NCBI RefSeq assembly: GCF_042477335.2 | Contig: NC_091255.1 | Coordinates: forward strand, 28,126,501 to 28,190,500 | DNA length: 64,000 nt | Source of the DNA: Ovis canadensis | Lineage: Eukaryota; Chordata; Mammalia; Artiodactyla; Bovidae | Reading direction: 5' to 3' | Shown here: piece by piece, positions 32,955-44,620 of the stretch | Position numbering within the stretch: position 1 is the first letter of the stretch | Layout of the letters: each line of letters starts with the position of its first letter | Notes under the pieces: model-generated | The model's input: the letters and a program-made list of their open reading frames with translations, nothing else | Database searches by the model: none | Told to the model about the DNA's origin: nothing | Translations under genes and position numbers: made by a program

Positions 32955-33215
32955 ACACTGAGCGCCTACCATCAGGCTTATATAATGTGCATTCATCATC
33001 TCATTTAATCTTCATAATAATGCTATGAATAGTTAATCAACTACGCTTCCATTTAAAAAATAACACTATGAGGTACATATTACTACCCCTGTTTTACAGA
33101 TGAGGCTCAGAGAGCTTAAATAACTTTGCCAAAGTCACACACTTACTACAGTTCAGAGCTGGATTTCAAGCCCAGCCAAGCTGGCATAGCTTTAAAGCCA
33201 GGGCTCTTTTCCTCC
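32955..33215 (-). repeat. MIR SINE, minus strand
   Basis: 'actgagcgcctaccatcagg', 'ctcatttaatcttcataat', 'cctgttttacagatgaggct' and 'aagtcacacacttactac'. There is a short internal repetition of the 'ctatga' section. Confidence 0.75.
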
Positions 33216-33569
33216 TTCCCGGGAACTAGAATCCTCTTACCCATGAAGTGCCTGAGAGCAGGTACAGGACCAGGAGAAAAACTTATCTCCATCCCCCAAA
33301 TATCATCCATGAAGCTGGGGCAAAACCAGAGGCAACTTAATCAGTAACATGTATCTGAGCTGCTTCTGTGGTTCTTGGCTTCAGTCTGTAAGACCATAGA
33401 ACTTAAGGTACCCAGCTCTGGCCTGATCTCATTCGTGAGCCAGCTGCCCACCACAACCCTGCCTCCCAGAGCTCAGACCAAGCCAGATGAGGAGAGCATA
33501 CTTTTTTCCATGCGTCTCAGCTCACCCACCACTGAATTCCATTTCTGCTGAATCCTATGGGAGTGCGGG
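33216..33569. other. Single-copy stretch, no gene seen
   Basis: Nothing recognised. Confidence 0.4.
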
Positions 33570-33745
33570 GCTTCAGCACCTAAACTCTGGAGCTATACTG
33601 GTTGGGTTCACCAACAGGACCTCTAACAAGTGACTCAAACTTGGCTCAGTTTCTCCATTTGTAAAATCAGGATTATGAGAAAACCTACCATGTAGGGTTA
33701 TGAGGATTCAGTGAGTCAGTATGTGGAAAGGTTAGTAAATGATAG
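33570..33745 (+). repeat. MIR SINE, plus strand
   Basis: 'aaactctggagctatactgg', 'ttggctcagtttctccattt' and 'gggttatgaggattcagtga'. Confidence 0.75.
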
Positions 33746-34651
33746 GTTGGCTATTGATGCTATTTCTGGTTTGATTTAAGCACTGCCTGACCCATATACC
33801 GCAACCCAAAAAGAACCCCTTCGAGTATGCCACTATGGAGACCAGACTAAACAGCCCAGCCAGCCCCCTCACCTCACCTATCGCCCCTCAGAGAACCAGG
33901 CAGGGATTGGCCAGGAAGCCTTTCTACATCAAGGAGGATGCTCTTAGAAATGGGCTGGGTGCGGCCTTAATCACTCACTGCCCAGCTCCTCCCCTGATTC
34001 CCGTCCTGCAGCTCAAGCAGCTTCACCACGTTCAGGCCTCACCTGAACCCTCAGATCATTTCCTCAAATTGCCTGTGCCTGGCCTGGAGGTGATGCCACA
34101 CACAGAGAGGAGGAGAAGCAGCTGCTCGTCACCTCCCCTCCTCCCCACATTAGGATGTGAGTCACCTCTGGAGATGGGACTAAACAGCCAGAGGGTGAGT
34201 GGCTGACCTCATGGTTCGGGTCACTAAGTTCCAGGCATCCCAAAATGCCACTGACATTTTCTTTCCCTCTGATGAGTTGATGCCAGCCCTCCAGTGACAG
34301 GGACCTCACCCCTCATTCCCCAGCCCAGCTGCAGAACCACCCTAGCAAGTCAAGGGATTCTAGACTCCAAATGGCACAGGTCAGAGTGGACTATGTATGT
34401 GGATGATTTTCTCCCATCTGTACACTGACCAGTGAGAGCAAAGCCAAGTTGAAGCCAGGTCAGTGCAAGTTGCAGAAGCAGAAAGCTAATTCTATACACC
34501 TCTCTCCTTCAACTCACCCATCCTGAGTGCACCAAGGTAACTCCATCCATTCACCCACCCATCAACACTATTCTCTGCCTGCCTCAGTGTACAGCAGTGC
34601 ACATCCGTTCCCTGGTCCCTTCTGTCAGCGGACTTATTTGTTCCTCTATCC
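33746..34651. other. Single-copy stretch, no gene seen
   Basis: The 123-codon plus ORF at 33835-34206 shows no domain and lacks splice or promoter context. Left unaccepted. Confidence 0.4.
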
Positions 34652-34985
34652 GAATTTTGTATTTATTTATTTTTTGGCTATGGTGGGTCTTCTTTGCCGC
34701 ACACAGGCTTTCTTTAGCTGTGGCAAGTGGGGGATACTCTCTGTTGCAGTGGGCGGGCTTCTCAATGCAATGGTTTCTCTTGTTGCAGAGTATAGTCTCT
34801 AGTCGAAAGGGCTTCAGTACTTGCATCGCGTTGTGGATCGCGGGCCTTAGAGTGCAGGCTCAGTAGATGTGGCCCACTGGCTTAGATGCTTCATGGCCTG
34901 TGGGGTCTTCCAGGACCGGCAGTCTAACCAGTGTCCCTTACATTGCAAAGCGGATTCTTAATCGCTGGACCACCAGGGAAGCCCA
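34652..34985 (-). mobile_element. CHR-1 SINE, minus strand
   Basis: 'tatttatttattttttggct', 'ggtgggtcttctttgccgc', 'ctcttgttgcagagtatag' and 'ggaccaccagggaagccc'. Confidence 0.92.
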
Positions 34986-34989
34986 GAAC

Positions 34990-35450
34990 TTTTTAAAAAG
35001 ACATTAGTTGAGCTCCTGATTTGTAGCTGGTCAGATATTGGTCAGGTACTGTTTCATTTATTCCTCACAAATACCCTGGAAGGTAGATCCATTATTAAAC
35101 CCGTTTCCCTAGTGGTTCAGTTGGTAAAGAATCTGCCTGCAATGCAGGAGACCCAGGTTCAATCCCTGGATCAAGAAAATCCCCTGGAGAAGGAAGTGGC
35201 AACGCATTCCAGTATTCTTGCCTGGAGAATTCCATGGACAGAGAAGAGGGTCAGGCTACAGTCCATGGGATTGCAAAGAGTCGGACACGACTGTGTCACT
35301 AAAAAAAAAAAGATATGAAAACAGGCTCAGAATGGTTAAGAAACTTGCATGGATTTCACATCCAATGAAGATTTGAGACAGGGTCTGAATGAGGTCTTGC
35401 CAACTGTAGAGCCTGGTTTGTTATAGCTACACCACCTTGCTCTGACTCTG
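34990..35450 (-). repeat. MIR split by Bov-tA
   Basis: Left part to about 35100 ('gtactgtttcatttattcct'), right part from about 35318 ('aacaggctcagaatggtta'). Together they form one antisense MIR. Confidence 0.65.
35103..35302 (+). mobile_element. Bov-tA SINE inside MIR
   Basis: 'tttccctagtggttcagttgg', 'cccaggttcaatccctggatc', 'gtggcaacgcattccagtat' and 'gtcggacacgactgtg', then an A-run. Confidence 0.95.
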
Positions 35451-35659
35451 GCCTGTGACAGTGACTTTGACCTCTCTGCAGACTCATCTCCACACTGATT
35501 CTGCCCTCTCTACTATTTAGGTCAGAGGTTATCGCCACAGAGGCATCCACCGCAAACACAGGCAGGCACCTCTTAGCTACTCCTGCCGCATGACCTCACC
35601 TTCCCAATTCTGAGCTAAGCAGCTTAAGATCTTCAGTCTTGGGGGCAGGGGCAACAATT
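35451..35659. other. Short single-copy stretch
   Basis: Nothing recognised. Confidence 0.4.
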
Positions 35660-35852
35660 GCTGTTGTTTTAATGTTTACTTATCTATTTGGCTGCACCTG
35701 GTCTTAGCTGCGGCCTGCGGGCTCTTTAGTTGTGGCATGCGAACTCAGTTGTGGCATGTGGGATCCAGCTCCCTGACCAAGGATCATGTCAAACCTGGGC
35801 CCCCTGCATCAGGAGTGCAGAGACTTAGCCACTGGACCACCAGGAAGTCCCT
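35660..35852 (-). mobile_element. CHR-2 SINE, minus strand
   Basis: 'ttatctatttggctgcacc', 'agttgtggcatgtgggatcc', 'gcagagacttagccactgga' and 'ccaccaggaagtccc'. Confidence 0.9.
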
Positions 35853-37104
35853 CTTTAGTCTATTTTTAATGTCAAGAGGCCTGGGTTCCCAAGAGACCCT
35901 CTCAGACACATTGGTTAAACTGATATTGCAAGAAAAACCAAAGTTAAAGGCCTAGAGTAGCCCCACGAATAGCTGGATTCAAAATCCACCACCCTGGTAC
36001 CAGGATCTGAGCAGCCAGCCTGGTCACAGAAACTCAGTATGCAAGGAAAGGATAGGCAGGGTTTCCCAAAGCATGATCTAGGGAACCCTCCCCACCAAGA
36101 GATGCTACAAGAGAATTCCACAGTCAATCATTTTATAGCCTAATCCCGGCCTAAAGGTTTACTCTACTCTTCAGTAAATTATAAGTTTGAGCAGTTTTTC
36201 AGTAAAGAGAGTTCCCTTTAACTCAGTGTTTCTTCAATTTATATAATCTCAGAATGCTTTCATCTTTTTCAGGTTCAGTGAATGTCCAGTGGAATGGGCT
36301 TTGGGAACTGATGGTCTGGTAGGTACCTCCACCCTCATCTGAATCAGATCAGGTTCAGCTGCAGACCACCAGCCTTCCAGCAAGGCCAGTGAGGCAGGGC
36401 ACGTGGTCTTGGCCCATGGAGCAGAGTTCACACTCCTGCTGCTGGCAGGCCCCTCCAACCCCCTCTCTGAGCCCTGGACTCTGGGGCCCGCTGCCAGCCC
36501 AGCCCAGAGTTGATCTCCTGTGACTTGATCCCTCAATTCAGGCACTTCTGCATCCCTGGCTCCTGGTGCCAGCGCTATCAGAACAGCCCCGGCCGTCTGC
36601 ATGCCTGCTCCCTGCCAGAAAGTGCATGCTGGAGAGAGAGCCCCTGGGGGACCAAGCCTGGCTGCAAGGGGCGCACTTCCTAAGGCAGCACTTGAGCAGA
36701 GCCACATGCTGGGGAATTGGCCTCGGTTGGAGCAGAGTCATCCAACAGCTTGCAAGGCGAAGACACAAACAGCTCCCAAGCACAAAACGCCTTCACAAAA
36801 GCTCAGCGTGCGAAAGAGCCCACCTGTCTCTCCACCACCCCACCCACCAGGAACACCCGCACCAGCGGCGGCAGCAGCAGCCACTTCCGCCCCCGCCCAG
36901 CAGCCCAAGTCATGTGAAGGCTGCCAGCCTTTGCCTGCCAGCTCCTAAGAACAGGGCCGACATCACTGATACATTCCGTCCATTTCAAAACTCAGGACAA
37001 GAGATTAAGCAATAGTAACCACAACAGCAATCCCGGTACAGAGTGGGGCGGGGGTGTGGGGTGTATGAAATCAATAGTTATCTGCTTCCTCCTGAAATTT
37101 GCTT
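35853..37104. other. Single-copy stretch with opposing ORFs
   Basis: Plus ORFs of 149 and 115 codons (36566-37015, 36601-36948) overlap a 152-codon minus ORF (36249-36707). The GC-rich proline/alanine/glutamine-biased peptides lack any domain, and no exon is supported. 36825-36905 holds a (GGC/AGC)-rich patch. Confidence 0.35.
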
Positions 37105-37500
37105 CTTCAAGCCAGGCGTCCTCTTTTTCTTTTTCTTTTATTCATTTATTTTTTAACTTTTAATTTTGAATTGGGGTATAGCCAGTTAGGGCTTTAACTG
37201 GTAAAGAATCTGCCCGCAATGCAGGAGATCCTGGGTTCGATCCCTGGGTCGGAAAGATCCCTGGAGGAGGGCATGGCAACCCACTCCAGTATTCTTGACT
37301 GGAGAATCCCCATGGACAGAGGAACTTGGTGGGCTATAACCCAAGGAGTTGCCAACAGTCAGACACGACTGAGCAATTAAGCACAGAACAGCACATAGCC
37401 AATTAACAATATTGTCATAGTTTCAGATGAACAGCAAAGGGACTCAGCCATACATATACATGTATCCATTCTTGCCAAACTCCCCTCCCTTCCAGGCTCA
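37105..37500 (-). repeat. L1 3' UTR, minus strand, split by Bov-tA
   Basis: 'taattttgaattggggtata' and, past the SINE, 'aacaatattgtcatagtttc', 'agggactcagccatacatat' and 'ccaaactcccctcccttcc' are antisense L1 3' UTR. Confidence 0.75.
37189..37394 (+). mobile_element. Bov-tA SINE inside L1, 11-bp TSD
   Basis: 'actggtaaagaatctgcccg', 'gggttcgatccctgggtcgg' and 'gtcagacacgactgagcaat'. TSD 'atagccagtta'/'atagccaatta' at 37178-37188 and 37395-37405 (10 of 11). Confidence 0.93.
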
Positions 37501-38429
37501 GGCAACTTCTTTATAGGACTTGGACTAATAAGATCCATGTCTACAGACCCTGCGTGCATACAAGCATCTGAAACAATAGCCAGCCCAAGGTTTTGTAGAA
37601 TGGGTCCCCCTGTGTGTAAGCTGGCTGATGGGTGCATGTGACTACGTGCAAAGGGAACTGAGCACAGAGGAAGAAACCAAAATGGAAGGAAGGGTGCCGT
37701 TAGACAGCACTGCCTAAAAAAGTGCATATTTTCCATGATTGATGATTAACCTTGGCACCAATAACTGCTTGCCTTTCCTGCCTCAACCCCACCTCAATAT
37801 AGGTTCTCCCCACCCCCTCCTGTTATGAAATTTACAGCCCCTTTCTTGGAAGGCTACCCTCTGCAGTAAGCATAGGATGGAAACAATAACTAGAGGGCAA
37901 AGCAATTAACCATTTCCCCAGACTGAAGTTTCAGCCTCTTATTGCCTTGATAATTTACTCTGTAAAGTGGCAGGCACCTTGGCTCAGAGCCACTTTCCAA
38001 ATATATTTAAAAGTCCCTGAATTCTGCTGAGTCTGATTTTACTCTATGAACAGGACCAAAAGCATTAAGGTCTTCAACACCTCATTGTTTGGTGCTAAAT
38101 ATCACCCATGATGCTTATTGAAAAGCCCATAATTATAATACAACTTGGTTTTCTTGCAAAGCTTCCATTTCCTGGTGTACTAGGAGACAGAATTAGTGGT
38201 TGTATTGTTTTAGTGAGTCTTTGGAGCAGCGAACCAAAATTATATCACTGAGTGTCATCCCTTCTCCAACTAGATCTTCCTATTTCTACAAAGATCTTGG
38301 GGCTTTCAGCATCATGGTTCTCGTGGAAAAGTCATGGAGGTTTCAAGCTTTCAGGGAAAGTACAAGAATAGGGAATGCCAAGACCAAAAGGAGCCAAAAT
38401 TATATCACAATCTGTCCAATTCTGAACCT
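37501..38429. other. Single-copy stretch, possible conserved noncoding
   Basis: No repeat landmarks in about 900 bases. 37905-38180 is AT-rich with 'cccataattataatacaac'. No gene seen. Confidence 0.35.
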
Positions 38430-39165
38430 ATGATCTCATCATCTACTCTGACCTCTGCTTGCCCCCAACTACACTTCCGCCTGTCTCCTGTTCAGTGAAT
38501 GGTTCCACCATCCACCATTGGCTCAGGTCACAAAAGTGGGGGTCACCTGAGTCTTGTCTATTTCCCTCACCACCACCCTCAGCCCACGAGCAACCAGCCT
38601 CCTATGGCCTGTCAGGGCCATTCATCCTTCTCCAGCCCCACCAGTTCCACTTTTGTTCAGACCACTGTCTCTCCTCTCTGATTTAACAACAGGCTCCTAA
38701 GTGGACTCTCTGCCTCCAGCCTTTCTCCCTTCTATCTGTTCTATCTATAATCAGAATGAGTTCGCAAGAAGAAAAACAAAATAAGATCATGGCACTGCTC
38801 TGTTTAAAGTTCCTCAGACATGACCTGCCTTCTCCAGGACAGAATTCTAACCCCAGCCTTGGCACACAATGCCCTTCTTGTTGGTGCCCACTCCGTCTCA
38901 CCAGCTTCTTTTCTTGCCATTCCCTTTCTTATCAGATATTGAAGACTTCTAGTTCCCAGAACACAACATGCCTTCTCATGTCTCCAGCCTGTGTGCATAC
39001 TATTTCCACATTCTGGAATAATTTTCCATCTACCTCCTGGCCAAATCTTATTCATTCTCTAAGACTCAGCATATGCATGCCTTCCTCTGGAAACTTTCTG
39101 GAAAGGGAAAAAAGCCCATCTTGCTAAGTGTTCTTTTTATCTTAGTCTTATCCTTCTGATATGCA
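38430..39165 (+). repeat. L2 LINE fragment
   Basis: 'ggctcctaagtggactctctgcc' region, 'gatcatggcactgctctg', 'ccttggcacacaatgcccttc', 'cattctggaataattttcc' and 'ggaaactttctggaaagg' follow the L2 ORF2 end into its 3' UTR. Decayed, no ORF. Confidence 0.7.
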
Positions 39166-39357
39166 GCAGAGAGCAATGAAGATCTGAGATACACCTGACC
39201 CACAGCACCTGAGGGACTATCCAGCATCCATTCTCCCCTCCCTCTTTCCTATCAGAGCCCAGATTTGTCCTCATATCCAGTCTGCTCCAAGTAGCTCCAT
39301 GCCTCAGGGAAAGCTGACCAAGGGCTCTGACCAAGAATAGACCTGACTGATCCAAGG
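39166..39357. other. Old repeat-like flank and left TSD
   Basis: This unassigned old DNA resumes after the BovB at 42532. 'actgatccaagg' at 39346-39357 is the left TSD. Confidence 0.5.
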
Positions 39358-40165
39358 TAGTTGGAAGAGGGTGTTTGCTATGACCAGTGCATTTTCTTGG
39401 CAAAACTCTGTTAGTCTTTGCCCTGCTTCATTCCGCACTCCAAGGCCAAATTTGCCTATTACTCCAGGTGCTTCTTGACTTCCTACTTTTGCATTCCAGT
39501 CCCCTATAATGAAAAGGATATCTTTTTGGGGTGTTAGTTCTAAAAGGTCTTATAGGTCTTCATAGAACCATTCAACTTCAGCTTCTTCACCATTACTGGT
39601 TGGGGCATAGACTTGGATAACTGTGATATTGAAGGGTTTGCCTTGGAGACGAACAGAGATCATTCTGTCATTTTTGAGGTTGCATCCAAGTACTGCATTT
39701 CAGACTCTTTTGTTGACCATGATGGCTACTCCATTTCTTCTGAGGGATTCCTGCCCGCAGTAGTAGATATAATGGTCATCTGAGTTAAATTCACCATTCC
39801 AGTCCATTTTAGTTCGCTGATTCCTAGAATGTCAACGTTCACTCTTGCCATCTCTTGTTTGACCATTTCCAGTTTGCCTTGATTCATGGACCTGACATTC
39901 CAGGTTCCTATGCAATAATGCTCTTTACAGCATCGGACCTTGCTTTTATCACGTCACATCCACAGCTGGGTATTGTTTTTGCTTTGGCTCCATCCCTTCA
40001 TTCTTTCTGGAGTTATTTCTCCACTGATCTCCAGTAGCATATTGGGCACCTACTGACCTGGGGAGTTCCTCTTTCAGTATCCTATCATTTTGCTTTTTCA
40101 TACTGTTCATGGGGTTCTCAAGGCAAGAATACTGAAGTGGTTTGCCATTCCCTTCTCCAGTGGAC
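39358..40165 (-). pseudogene. BovB ORF2 5' region, endonuclease, inverted
   Basis: Read on the minus strand this encodes the AP-like endonuclease part of the BovB polyprotein: a start of domain near 'cctggaatgtcaggtcc' (about 39890), 'GISELKW' and 'VYAPTSN'-type words, and 'GDWNAKVGSQE' near 39500. In-frame stops occur (for example in the 'caaaagagtctgaaatgcag' stretch), so it is not functional. The region upstream to 40165 is the element's 5' leader. Confidence 0.85.
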
Positions 40166-42519
40166 CAAATGCGGAATGAAGCAGGGCAAAGACTAATAGA
40201 GTTTTGCCAAGAAAATGCACTGGTCATAGCAAACACCCTTTTCCAACAACACAAGAGAAGACTCTACACATGGACATCACCAGATGGTCAACACCGAAAT
40301 CAGATTGATTATAGTCTATGCAGCCAAAGATGGAGACGCTCTATACAGTCAACAAAAACAAGACCAGGAGCTGACTGTGGCTCAGATCATGAACTCCTTA
40401 TTACCAAATTCAGACTGAAATTGAAGAAAGCAGGGAAAACCACTAGACCATTCAGGTATGACCTAAATCAAATCCCTTATGATTATATAGTGGAAGTGAG
40501 AAACAGATTTAAGGGACTAGATCTGATAGATAGAGTGCCTGATGAACTATGGAATGAGGTTCGTGACATTGTACAGGAGACAGGGATCAAGACCATCCCC
40601 ATGGAAAAGAAGTGCAAAAAAGCAAAATGGCTGTCTGGGGAGGCCTTACAAATAGCTGTGAGAAGAAGAGAAGCGAAAAGCAAAGGAGAAAAAGAAAGAT
40701 ATAAGCATCTGAATGCAGAGTTCCAAAGAATAGCAAGAAGAGATAAGAAAGCCTTCTTCAGCGATCAATGCTAAGAAATAGAGGAAAACAACAGAATGGG
40801 AAAGACTAGAGATCTCTTCAAGAAAATTAGAGATACCAAGGGAACATTTCATGCAAGGATGGGCTCGATAAAGGACAGAAATGGTATGGACCTAACGGAA
40901 GCAGAAGATATTAAGAAGAGGTGGCAAGAATACACGAAAGAGCTATACAAAAAAGATCTTCATGACCCAGATAATCATGATGATGTGATCACTCATCTAG
41001 AGCCAGACATCTTGGAAAGTGAAGTCAAGTGGGCCTTGGAAAACATCACTAGGAACAAAGCTAGTGAAGGTGATGGAATTCCAGTTGAGCTGTTTCAAAT
41101 CCTAAAAGATGATGCTGTGAAAGTGCTGTACTCAATATGCCAGCAAATTTGGAAAACTCAGCAGTGGCCACAGGACCGGAAAAGGTCAGTTTTCATTTCA
41201 ATTCCAAAGAAAGGCAATGCAAAAGAATGCTGAAACTGCCGCACAATTGCACTCATCTCACACGCTAGTAAAGTAATGCTCAAAATTCTCCAAGCCAGGC
41301 TTCAGCAATACATGAACCGTGAACTCCCTGATGTCCAAGCTGGTTTTAGAAAAGGCCGAGGAACCAGAGATCAAATTGCCAACATCCGCTGGATCATGGA
41401 AAAAGCAAGAGAGTTCCAAAAAAGCATCTATTTCTGCTTTATTGACTATGCCAAAGCCTTTGACTGTGTGGATCACAATAAACTGTGGAAAATTCTGAAA
41501 GAGATGGGAATACCAGACAACCTAACCTGCCTCTTGAGAAATCTGTATGCAGGTCAGGAAGCAACAGTTAGAACTGGACATGGAACAACAGACTGGTTCC
41601 AAATAGGAAAAGGAGTACGTCAAAGCTGTATATTGTCACCCTGCTTATTTGACTTATATGCAGAGTACATCATGAGAAACACTGGACTGGAAGAAGTACA
41701 AGCTGGAATCAAGATTGCCAGGAGAAATATCAATAACCTCAGATATGCAGATGACACCACCCTTATGGCAGAAAGTGAAGAGGAGCTAAAAAGCCTCTTG
41801 AGGAAAGTGAAAGAGGAGAGTGAAAAAGTTGGCTTAAAGCTCAACATTCCGAAAATGAAGATCATGGCATCTGGTCCCATCACTTCATGGGAAATAGATG
41901 GGGAAACAGTGGAAACAGTGTCAGACTTTATATTTTGGGGCTCCAAAATCACTGCAGATGGTGATTGCAGCCATGAAGTTAAAAGATGCTTACTCCTTGG
42001 AAGAAAAGTTATGACCCACCTAGATAGTATATTCAAAAGCAGAGACATTACTTTGCCAACTAAGGTTCATCTAGTCAAGGCTATGGTTTTTCCTGTGGTC
42101 ATGTATGGATGTGAGAGTTGGACTGTGAAGAAGGCTGAGCGCCAAAGAATTGATGCTTTTGAAGTGTGGTGTTGGAGAAGACTCTTGAGAGTCCCTTGGA
42201 CTGCAAGGAGATCCAACCAGTCCATTCTGAAGGAGATCAACCCTGGGATTTCTTTGGAAGGACTGATGCTAAAGCTGAAACTCCAGTACTTTGGCCACCT
42301 CATGCAAAGAGTTGACTCATTGGAAAAGACTCTGATGCTGGGAGGGATTGGGGGCAGGAGGAGAAGGGGATGACAGAGGATGAGATGGCTGGATGGCATC
42401 ACGGACTCGATGGACATGAGTTTGAGTGAACTCCAGGAGATGGTGATGAACAGGGAGGTCTGGCGTGCTGCGATTCAAGGGGTCGCAAAGAGTCGGACAC
42501 GACTGAGCAACTGAACTGA
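40166..42519 (+). pseudogene. BovB ORF2: end of endonuclease plus reverse transcriptase
   Basis: A single frame runs from about 40142 to the 3' end and is interrupted only by three nonsense substitutions: TAA at 40772, TGA at 41231 and TGA at 42371. No frameshift was seen. The frame carries the endonuclease 'GSDHELL' motif (40379-40399), RT motif A 'FIDYAKAFD' (41438), motif B 'GVRQSCILSP' with Ser where Gly is usual, and the catalytic 'YADD' (41744-41755). The C-terminal part with 'SWTVKKAERQRIDAFEVWCW' follows. It lacks its own upstream half in the correct orientation and cannot make a full protein. Confidence 0.92.
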
Positions 42520-42531
42520 ACTGATCCAAGG

Positions 42532-43029
42532 TTATTCCATTTCCCTTCACAATAATTGGCTCAAGGATGTCATGTGGCCCAGTTCCAGCCAATGAAATGT
42601 GCTATTTCTTGAGAGAAACACCAGAAAGATGGGAGGAGATGGTCTCATTTCTTCTTCCACAGTAGGGATTCTCAAACTTTAAAAAAAATTTGGCAGTCAA
42701 GTGAATTTTTTGGACCCCTAAAAAATATTATTTTAAACATTATTCTAAAAAAGAATAATATTCTTAAATACATAAAATCAATCACATGCAAACAACTATA
42801 ATGTAATGTTATTAAAATATTAAAACAAAAGTTATATGTGGTATTTTATTAATATATTCAATATCAAGATCTAGTGATGGGTCTGATAACTACTATAACT
42901 TCAAAGTGGGGTTAAAATAAATAACATTTCACATTATATTCGCAACTATATGTGAAAATACATGTGATTTCTATTGATGGCAAAGCCACAGTACACTATG
43001 CTACTATAGTTTGTTGCCTACACTCATAA
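42532..43029. repeat. Old unassigned repeat DNA
   Basis: 42661-43020 ('cagtagggattctcaaactt', 'gatggcaaagccacagtac') looks like an ancient DNA-transposon remnant, AT-rich and non-coding. I cannot name the family. Confidence 0.35.
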
Positions 43030-43499
43030 TTGAAGGAAACATCAAATTTCAGTTAGACGTTAGTGGTATGATTCTTTTCCCACTCAGGTTCATGGCTCCC
43101 TGAGTTTGTCCATAGAGCCCAGTCAGTAACCCCTGCTCTGGAATTTGCACTCTCGAACCACTGCAGCCATCTCCAAACAACCTGAAGGTGGAGCAATGTG
43201 GAGAATGGCCTGGCAGAGAGAGAAAAAGAACTTGGGTCCATGATGCTGATCCTGAGCCTCTAAACCAACCAGTTCCAAAGCCCATGGACTTCAGTTATGA
43301 AAAGTAAAATTATTTCTTGTTTATGTCCATTTGACCCTGGATTTCTGTCCCTTCAGCTAATGTACAGGAAAGGAGGAATGTTTAATTTTATATCAGAGTC
43401 ACTGTCATGGGACAGCACAAACGGGGCATCTACATTAAGTCCCCAGTCAAAGCAGGAAGCCCTGCTCCTGACCAAAAGCAATTTTAAGTGCCCGGGCTT
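43030..43499. other. Single-copy stretch, no gene seen
   Basis: Nothing recognised. Confidence 0.4.
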
Positions 43500-43715
43500 G
43501 AGACTTCCCTGGTGGCCCAAAGGTTAAGAATCTGCCTTCCAATGCAGAGGACAGGGATTCAATCAATCCCTGGTTGGGGAACTAAGACCCCACAAGTGGC
43601 GGGGCAACTAAGCCCTGCTGTACAACTAGAGAAAAGCCCATGTGCTGTGTCCAAGGGCCGGTGCACCGTAATGAAGACTCAGCACAGCCATAAATAAACT
43701 GATTAATCAAATGAA
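43500..43715 (+). mobile_element. CHR-family SINE
   Basis: 'agacttccctggtggcccaa', 'gcagaggacagggattcaatc', 'actaagccctgctgtacaac' and 'cagcacagccataaataaac'. Confidence 0.9.
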
Positions 43716-44032
43716 AATAAACTGCCCCTGCTGCGTTCACAGCACCAGAGAATACCGATCGCAGAGGTCGTGTAAGCACTGAGCCCTGGGGTACAGAAGC
43801 TGGGAAACACCTGTCCCATTGCACCATTTTACAAAGCATATTGGATGGAGGTGTAACCTTGCGTGGGAACCAAGTGACGGTAACTCTTTTCACAACCGCT
43901 TTGCTTTGAGCACACCAAGAAATAACAAAGGTTCTGAATTGAAAAGCTGACCCTCCATCATCAACAATATGGGGCAAGAATAATGTGGGACACACCAAAG
44001 AGCAAGACTCCTCAAACCACAGTCCCCATTTC
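43716..44032. other. Single-copy stretch, no gene seen
   Basis: The 183-codon minus ORF (43582-44133) runs across a CHR SINE, this stretch and a Bov-tA fragment, so it is an accident of composition. Confidence 0.45.
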
Positions 44033-44135
44033 CCCTCCAAGGGATCTTCCCAACCCAGGAATCGAACCCAAAGCTCTTGTGTCCCCGGCATTGACAGGTG
44101 GATTCTTACCACTGTGCCCCCTGGGATTCCCATTG
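44033..44135 (-). mobile_element. Bov-tA head fragment, minus strand
   Basis: 'aagggatcttcccaacccag', 'gaatcgaacccaaagctc' and 'ggtggattcttaccactg' give only the antisense tRNA head. The BovA body is missing. Confidence 0.85.
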
Positions 44136-44420
44136 TCCCCAGGAAAGAACATCAAATTGAGGGTACATCAGAAACACCTGGAACTTGCATCTGACACTTC
44201 GGGAACAGGTAGCAGGGCAATATCCCCAGAAGCTCTGAGGATAGTTCAGTTCGGTAGGTTGGCAAGGGCCCTGAAAATTTGCATTTCCAGAATGCTTGGG
44301 GTTATGCTGATGCAGGGCTGGAAGCACTGGCTTGGAGGATCTACAGCTACCCAGCATGACCCCTTCAGCCGCATAGCTAATAATATCACACAGGAAAGCA
44401 GAACCAGCCTTAAAAGTTCA
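44136..44420. repeat. MER5A-like remnant
   Basis: 'cagaaacacctggaacttgc', 'gaaaatttgcatttccagaa' and 'tgctgatgcagggctgg' resemble a longer hAT-Charlie (MER5A-type) copy. Confidence 0.55.
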
Positions 44421-44620
44421 TCTGGTGTTAGTATGCTGAGCAATTGATCTAGTTCTCTTAACCAAATGTGGTTTGAGCCAGGAGAGCGATCTGCCACTCT
44501 CCTTGGCAGTGGAGTGACAGAACCAGGTTGTATTGGTTCATAAGAGCCAATTGTTAAATTTTCAGGAATTTTGCAAGCTGGTTATTAAATATAGCCATTA
44601 TTAAAAACTAAATTATAGGG

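Larger units (their letters stand above)
39358..42519 (+). mobile_element. BovB LINE (RTE clade) with inverted 5' part
   Basis: One 3.2-kb BovB insertion. 39358-40165 holds the upstream endonuclease region on the minus strand; 40170-42519 holds the rest of ORF2 and the 3' end on the plus strand. Both segments contain the same 80 element positions (39358-39437 against 40170-40249, inverted, 77 of 80 identical). The TSD 'actgatccaagg' is perfect at 39346-39357 and 42520-42531. This is the signature of twin-primed reverse transcription. The 3' end is the usual BovB 'aactgaactga' repeat without poly(A). Confidence 0.93.

Noticed and set aside
36249-37015. Opposing ORFs of 152, 149 and 115 codons
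   Set aside because: Three frames are open over the same GC-rich bases in both strands, with biased composition and no domain. This is expected from low stop-codon density.
43582-44133. 183-codon minus-strand ORF, among the longest outside BovB
   Set aside because: It runs through a CHR SINE, single-copy DNA and an antisense Bov-tA head. The peptide has SINE-derived words and no domain.
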